This document shows, piece after piece, positions 56,100 to 62,000 of a stretch of DNA of 64,000 nucleotides (its first letter is position 1; each line of letters opens with the position of its first letter). The stretch covers positions 478,572 to 542,571 of the forward strand of contig BEXV01000016.1 of the NCBI GenBank assembly GCA_003118195.1. The letters are read 5' to 3'. This stretch comes from Hemicentrotus pulcherrimus (taxonomy: Eukaryota > Echinodermata > Echinoidea > Camarodonta > Strongylocentrotidae). The translations under genes and the position numbers were made by a program. Under the pieces are notes generated by a model. That model was not told the DNA's origin. It saw only the letters and a list, made by a program, of their open reading frames with translations, and searched no databases.

Positions 56100-59000
56100 G
56101 TAGTCTGGAAGAGGAAAGCAAAGCGTAATTTGTTTTTTAAAAAGGAGAAAGAGGAGAAGTGGGGAAAAAAACGAGCTTGCCAAATTCATGCGTGGTGGGG
56201 TCCTTGATGAGAGATAAGTTCCATTTTTAGGAGCAAAATGGTAACCCCGTCCTCGTTTTCCTTTAGCGGGTCTGTACCAGGTTTGTCAACAACAAGCAAA
56301 CATTGTTCTCTCTCTCTCTCTCTCTCTATCATTCCTTTTCTCGTCCCTTTCAAAACATTACAACGTCGTGACTTCGTTTTGTCCCTTTGAAAGATTGACG
56401 TTGTGTCTGCGGACATACTAAAAACATATATTATGTTTAATTAGTACGTTGGTGAAGTTCGTGAGTCAATTGTATGTATGACCGCACCGTCAGTATAGGC
56501 TAAACTACAGGGATGACTTTTTCATTAATTTTGACTAATAGCAATCAAAACTGATAATCATAGTCATTATACAGTCATTAATCGCTTTCAAAGGCAGAGT
56601 GAATTTTTATCTTTGAAGCTCAAGATGATTTTCATAACACGTCTGAAAGTGAGCGATTGTGAGCGAAAGGAATACCAAACGAAAGTTGGTCATAATACCC
56701 AATCATTTATAACCATAATCAATGAGTAAAAAAAGTCATGTGAAGTTATGTAGTACAGTTTGAAGTCTCGAATCCATTTGAAAACAGAGATTACTTGTCT
56801 TTTTCTTCTTCTGGGTAAGTCTGCGTCCTTCAATTGACTGAAAATTCTTGCAACCTATAAATTCTTGGAAACTATAAGGTATCTTTCGTTTTAATTATTT
56901 ACAATTTTACATGGCAACTGAATTTAACATTTGAATAACCCCGTAGAACAGAGGGTTTAAAAAAAGCTTAATAATATTAGTAAACATTGGAAAATGTTCA
57001 TGTTCTGTGATTTTATTCATCATACAATGCTTTAACAAAAATCTTTACATTGCCTTCTCTTACTTGCTACATCAAACAGGTGGTCTACTTCACCGCTCTC
57101 TACCCGTATGTTATGCTCATCGTTCTGTTTTTCCGGGGAGTGACGTTAGAGGGCGCTAGAGAGGGTATTATCTACTACATCAAACCCAACTTCTCAAGAC
57201 TCACAGATTCAGGGGTGAAAACTAGCTTCATTTGTTCATTATTATTATTTTTTTGATAGTAATTATTGCTTTTTTGGGGCTGTTGTCACTTGTTTCACAT
57301 CTGTAATATATGAAAAGAAAAAGGAGATTATTGGTCGAACATCCATAAAATCTATTTGTTATATATTGCAGTTTTTTCAGTGATAGGCCAACTTTATTAC
57401 AACTCCTTATAGTGTTGATAAATAATGTTTACAATCGCATTGATCATCTACAAGAAAGTGGTTCATGGTCAAACAGTCTCACTTTAGTCTCATTAGCTAT
57501 CTCTGTGTAACCCTGTGAGCTTCATATGTTTGTTGTCTCAACAACACCCAAGGGGTTATTTGAGAAATTGTGTTTCGATTTTCAAGAAATTAACGAAAGA
57601 GGAAAATTGGCACATCGATTATTTAATCCCTAATTTGTGTTTCTCGCTCAGGTTTGGATCGATGCGGCAACGCAAATTTTCTTCTCATATGGAACTGGTA
57701 TCGGAAGTCTTATTGCTCTCGGAAGCTACAACAAATTCAGCAATAATGTATACAGGTAAACAATTAAAAAAAAAAGACTCACTCATGGTGCTATGGGGGG
57801 AGGGGGAGGAGGGGATGGGGCAGGGGTGGGAGGGTCACTTTTACTGACCCCGAATCCATAGGGTGGAGCCGGCATACACCCCTTCCTCATTTAAAGGCCA
57901 AGAGAACGACCGATAATATTCACAATGGGTCTATTTTACTTGAGGCTCCCCAGGTCCTCCACCCCCGTCTGGGAAGCATTTAGCCCCTGTTTATTTCTGT
58001 ATAATTATGTATGGATTGCACTGTGTTGTGATGAAGAAATATCTCTCGTCTCGGTGGTTGTCCCGATCCCCAAGATCTCAAGATGAGAACACATTGTCTC
58101 GAGGATGAGGATGGTAATCTAGCTACCACTAATACATTGCGGGGGCAGCTCTGCATCAGAAGACAATGTGAACAAGATACATGTCCTGGCGTTGTGCACT
58201 ATACGCTCTCCAGTCCCAACTTTGAAGAACATGAAGAGAAACGATTGATTGCACGCTCGCAATCATAGTTTTGAGAATTTGATGAATCTTTTATAATTAA
58301 TTCTTCAAAATAGTTGAAAACGTCACAATGTTACATATTCGTTTAATATATGCGGTAAAAATGATATCCATAGTTGAAATACTAACTTTTTATTACTCTA
58401 CGGGATACTCTGCGTCATACATCTACGTAAGGATGAAACGCCAATAAACTAAAATTAGGTGCTTCGCTGTGGCGCATGCTAGTATAATTGAATATGTCAT
58501 GTCATTCATTCTAAAATATCAATCTTTTTTTAAAAATCAACAGAGATTCGATGATTGTAGCGTGTGTAAACACTGGGACCAGCTTCTTTGCAGGCTTCGT
58601 CGTCTTCTCAACGCTTGGTCATCTCGCCCATGTACAGAACAAAGATGTTGCCGATGTAGCCACAAGTGGTAAGATTCTTGTTCTTGTTCCTGAAGGCCGA
58701 ACATGCTTCTGACTTCACGTAGTGACATGTGGTCTAAAGGGCCGAATGTTGCTATTCATATTATACTAGCTTTAAAGGTAATACAAAGGTTTGGTGTGGG
58801 GTCATGAATTTGGTTCAAATGAACATATTGGAAGCATATGCGATTTTACAATATTCAATGATCGTTGTCTCGGTTGAAATCAAGTCTAAAGTGATGAAAT
58901 TGCAGAAAATAAACTCTTTATGTTGTATAGCGCCCTCTCATGACTTATATTACTTTAGGTCTAAAACAATGTTTCCTGACTATAGGACCGACCGATTTGC

Positions 59001-62000
59001 TATTACCGTTTGGAAATTATATATCAGAACTGCATATTCTGAGATTTTCATGGTCGCAACTACCATGGAATGGCCATAGGCGCTATTTGAAATATTTGAG
59101 ATTTACCGGGAGCACAGGTAAATTGTTGATTATTCAATTTCTCGAAAGCAGAAGTGTTTTAGGGGCTAAATTTTCTAGTGCTTATAATACATCCACAGGG
59201 GCATCCAGATATATCAAAATTCTAAAGAATTACTATCAATCCAATTTTCGAAATTTCCCCAAACTATGCATTACCTTTAACATTAAAGCTCAATCTCCAA
59301 GAAAGCATGTTGCTCGAAGAATATATTCAGCAAAAAAGTCAGAGAAACAAATTAGTGAATGAAGCAAGAATAGGAAAGTTATACTTTTTGTAATAGTTTG
59401 GACCACCAAGGATATGGAGAATCTTCTATTAACAATGCAGTCATGATGTGTAACGTCACACGTGGAGGAATTCCCCATTTGCTTTGTACATAATAATAAT
59501 CCACATTCTCAGGTTTTATAAAGGAACAGTCATATTTTGGGAGAGTATATTACAATTATACCGATACTGTATCATTGACGTAAAAAGGTCTATTCTTTCA
59601 TTATTAAACATGTATATTTTAATTGGTATGATTCTGCTCCGTGTTCGAAGATATCTGGATGCATGTTCACAGAGGTGATGTGGTCTAGTTGATAAGTCAC
59701 CCGACTGCAGATAGCAAGATACGGGGTTCGAGTCCCACCGCGACACTAATGTCCTTTGGCAAGACGTTAATCTATATTTGCCACTCTCCAGCTCCACCCA
59801 GGTGTTAAACGGGTACCCGGTAGGATGCGAAAGTTAATGTGGTTGGATGAGCAAGTGGCGCTAGTAAAAAATGGCGACTGACCGGAAAGCTCACCAGGGA
59901 GTGGAGAATGTGCATACATTGTGTGCGAGTAAGCCTGAATCCGATGATCGGGATAATTATGACCTGCGCCTAGAAACAAAGCATTAGGCCAATTATAAAT
60001 GTGAGCAATTATTATTATTACTATGAATCGAAACCCATCGGACACATCGAAACTTTTTTTTTGCATCTGTAAAACACTCCATCATCATTTTAATTCAATA
60101 TTTTTTTAATATTTTGCTGCTTTCTTTAAAAGGTCCTGGTCTTACGTTCTTGGCCTACCCAGCAGCCATCGCTCAGCTCCCGTTCCCAGCAATCTGGGCC
60201 GTTATGTTCTTCTCTATGATCTTCATGGTCGGTCTCGATTCACAGGTAAGTATGACAACCAAAGGTTTAAACTTCCAATTCATAATTGTGAAATCAATGC
60301 GGGACAATTTAACACCTTTTGAAATGAGCGAGCGTAGCCAATCGATTACCTTTTCTTTCGTTTTCAAGGCAGGCGATAGAACACCATTGTAGAAGAATTT
60401 CATCGATATTTTGAAATGCTTTTCAACCAGCTGAAAGGCTTACGACACCTCACGATACTACGAATCATCAAGAGAAGAAGCTGAGAGATACACACGCACT
60501 CAATGGTTCTTAAAATTTCGCAAATACAGCGCCATCTTCGATAACCGATTTTTAAAAAAAATGTGTTCGTGTTTCTGTTGGCGAATTTGGGCAAATTACA
60601 AATATTGATAACTTTGATAACTAAAGAAAAGCTGTCGGAAAATATGAAACATAACAACCTGTTATAAATATTTTGTTTACCGCGTCATCATAATGATATA
60701 ATTCACTATCTTCTAACCGATGTCACCAAGGAAACCAATGAAATTATGAATCCCTGACATTGCCAAATCATAGGCCTAATTTAAGTACATGTATGTAAAT
60801 GCTATTGTGCGAGAAAAGGGAATGTGAAACTTTTATGATTTAATATCCATATGGCGCAATCTTTGATTGCCCTGTTATTAATGTTTTGATTTATTATGGA
60901 ATCATGGAACCATTTCGACATATTATGCAATGAAGATGAATTAGCTTTATCGGAGCAATGTAAAAAGGTCTTCTGTGGAAAAGCAGCCTTTAATGCCCAG
61001 GATAATATTAAACCTCTCTTCGATATAAAATCAATTGATATTCAAATATAATCAACAATATCAACATCTTCATCTCCCTTATGACAGCTGGAATGAATCC
61101 AAACAAATATGAGTAGTTGTAGTGATTCGATAATTCATATTCAATGGTTTCTGTTGACATAGTTCTGTACGATGGAGGGCTTCTTCACAGCGTGCATTGA
61201 TGAATGGCCACGGTATCTTCGCAAGCATAAAGAAATCTTCATTGCAGTTGTCTGCTTCATATCATATCTCATCGGAATCGGATGTATTACACAGGTACAC
61301 CACTTCCCCCTCCCCTCTCCCTCCCCCTCCCCAATCTCCTACCTCTTTCTTCCTCTCTCGGCACCCGCCATCTCTCTCTCCATATCTTCGTCGTTGCTCT
61401 CTGCATCCTTTTCTTATTTTATTCCTTATAATTATATCATTTCCTCCCTGTCTATCCTTATATTCTCTCCTTCTTTTTTTACAACTCTCTATGTGTCTAT
61501 TAATCCCTCACTTTTAAATTTTCTTTCTCTTTTTCCCTTTATCTATTTTTTACTTCCATTTCTATTTGTTTTGCTCTCTTTCTCTCTCTTTCACTCGCCC
61601 TGTATGTCTGTCTGTCTATCTATGTCTGTCTGTCATCCCGTCATTAAATTTTATGGCCGTATTGTTATCTGAAGGAGTAAGTCATGATAATGAACATTAT
61701 GTTACCAAATATTCTAGTTACTAATTTATGATTATAAAAGGGAGAGGCATGCATTGGTAATGGCATCTCTCTTTATATGAAGCAACGGGCTGATTATTTC
61801 TCTTTCATATTCCTTTGTCTGAAAGTCAGTTACACACTTTTAATTCTCATGATGACGCATTTTTTGGATCACGTGGGTAGGAAACAAAAAAAATATTAGC
61901 TGCCTAGTGATATTCGAAAAATTAAATGCATAGAAACCTTTAACAAACATGTTAAAGGGATCGTTTAACAATGTTAAATCTGAGATACACGGCCCTATTT

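Larger units (their letters stand above)
51549..57079 (+). other. Intron 4 (5.5 kb)
   Basis: GTAAAG...AAACAG. Contains family A copy 2, a T11G12-type homopolymer junction near 52040-52064, a LINE fossil (54757-55213) and GA/CT microsatellites. The rest is unremarkable. Confidence 0.85.
58669..60132 (+). other. Intron 7
   Basis: GTAAGA...TTAAAAG, 1464 bp, of which most is a TTAA MITE (58772-59280) and a SINE (59682-60023). Confidence 0.9.

Noticed and set aside
57515..57847. 110-codon frame over exon 6
   Set aside because: Out of frame with the SLC6 reading frame.
58940..59362. 140-codon plus-strand frame
   Set aside because: Lies inside the family D MITE; no protein motif.
61172..61672. 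166-codon frame continuing exon 9
   Set aside because: Only the first part (to 61294) is exon; the rest is CT-rich intron after a GTACAC donor.
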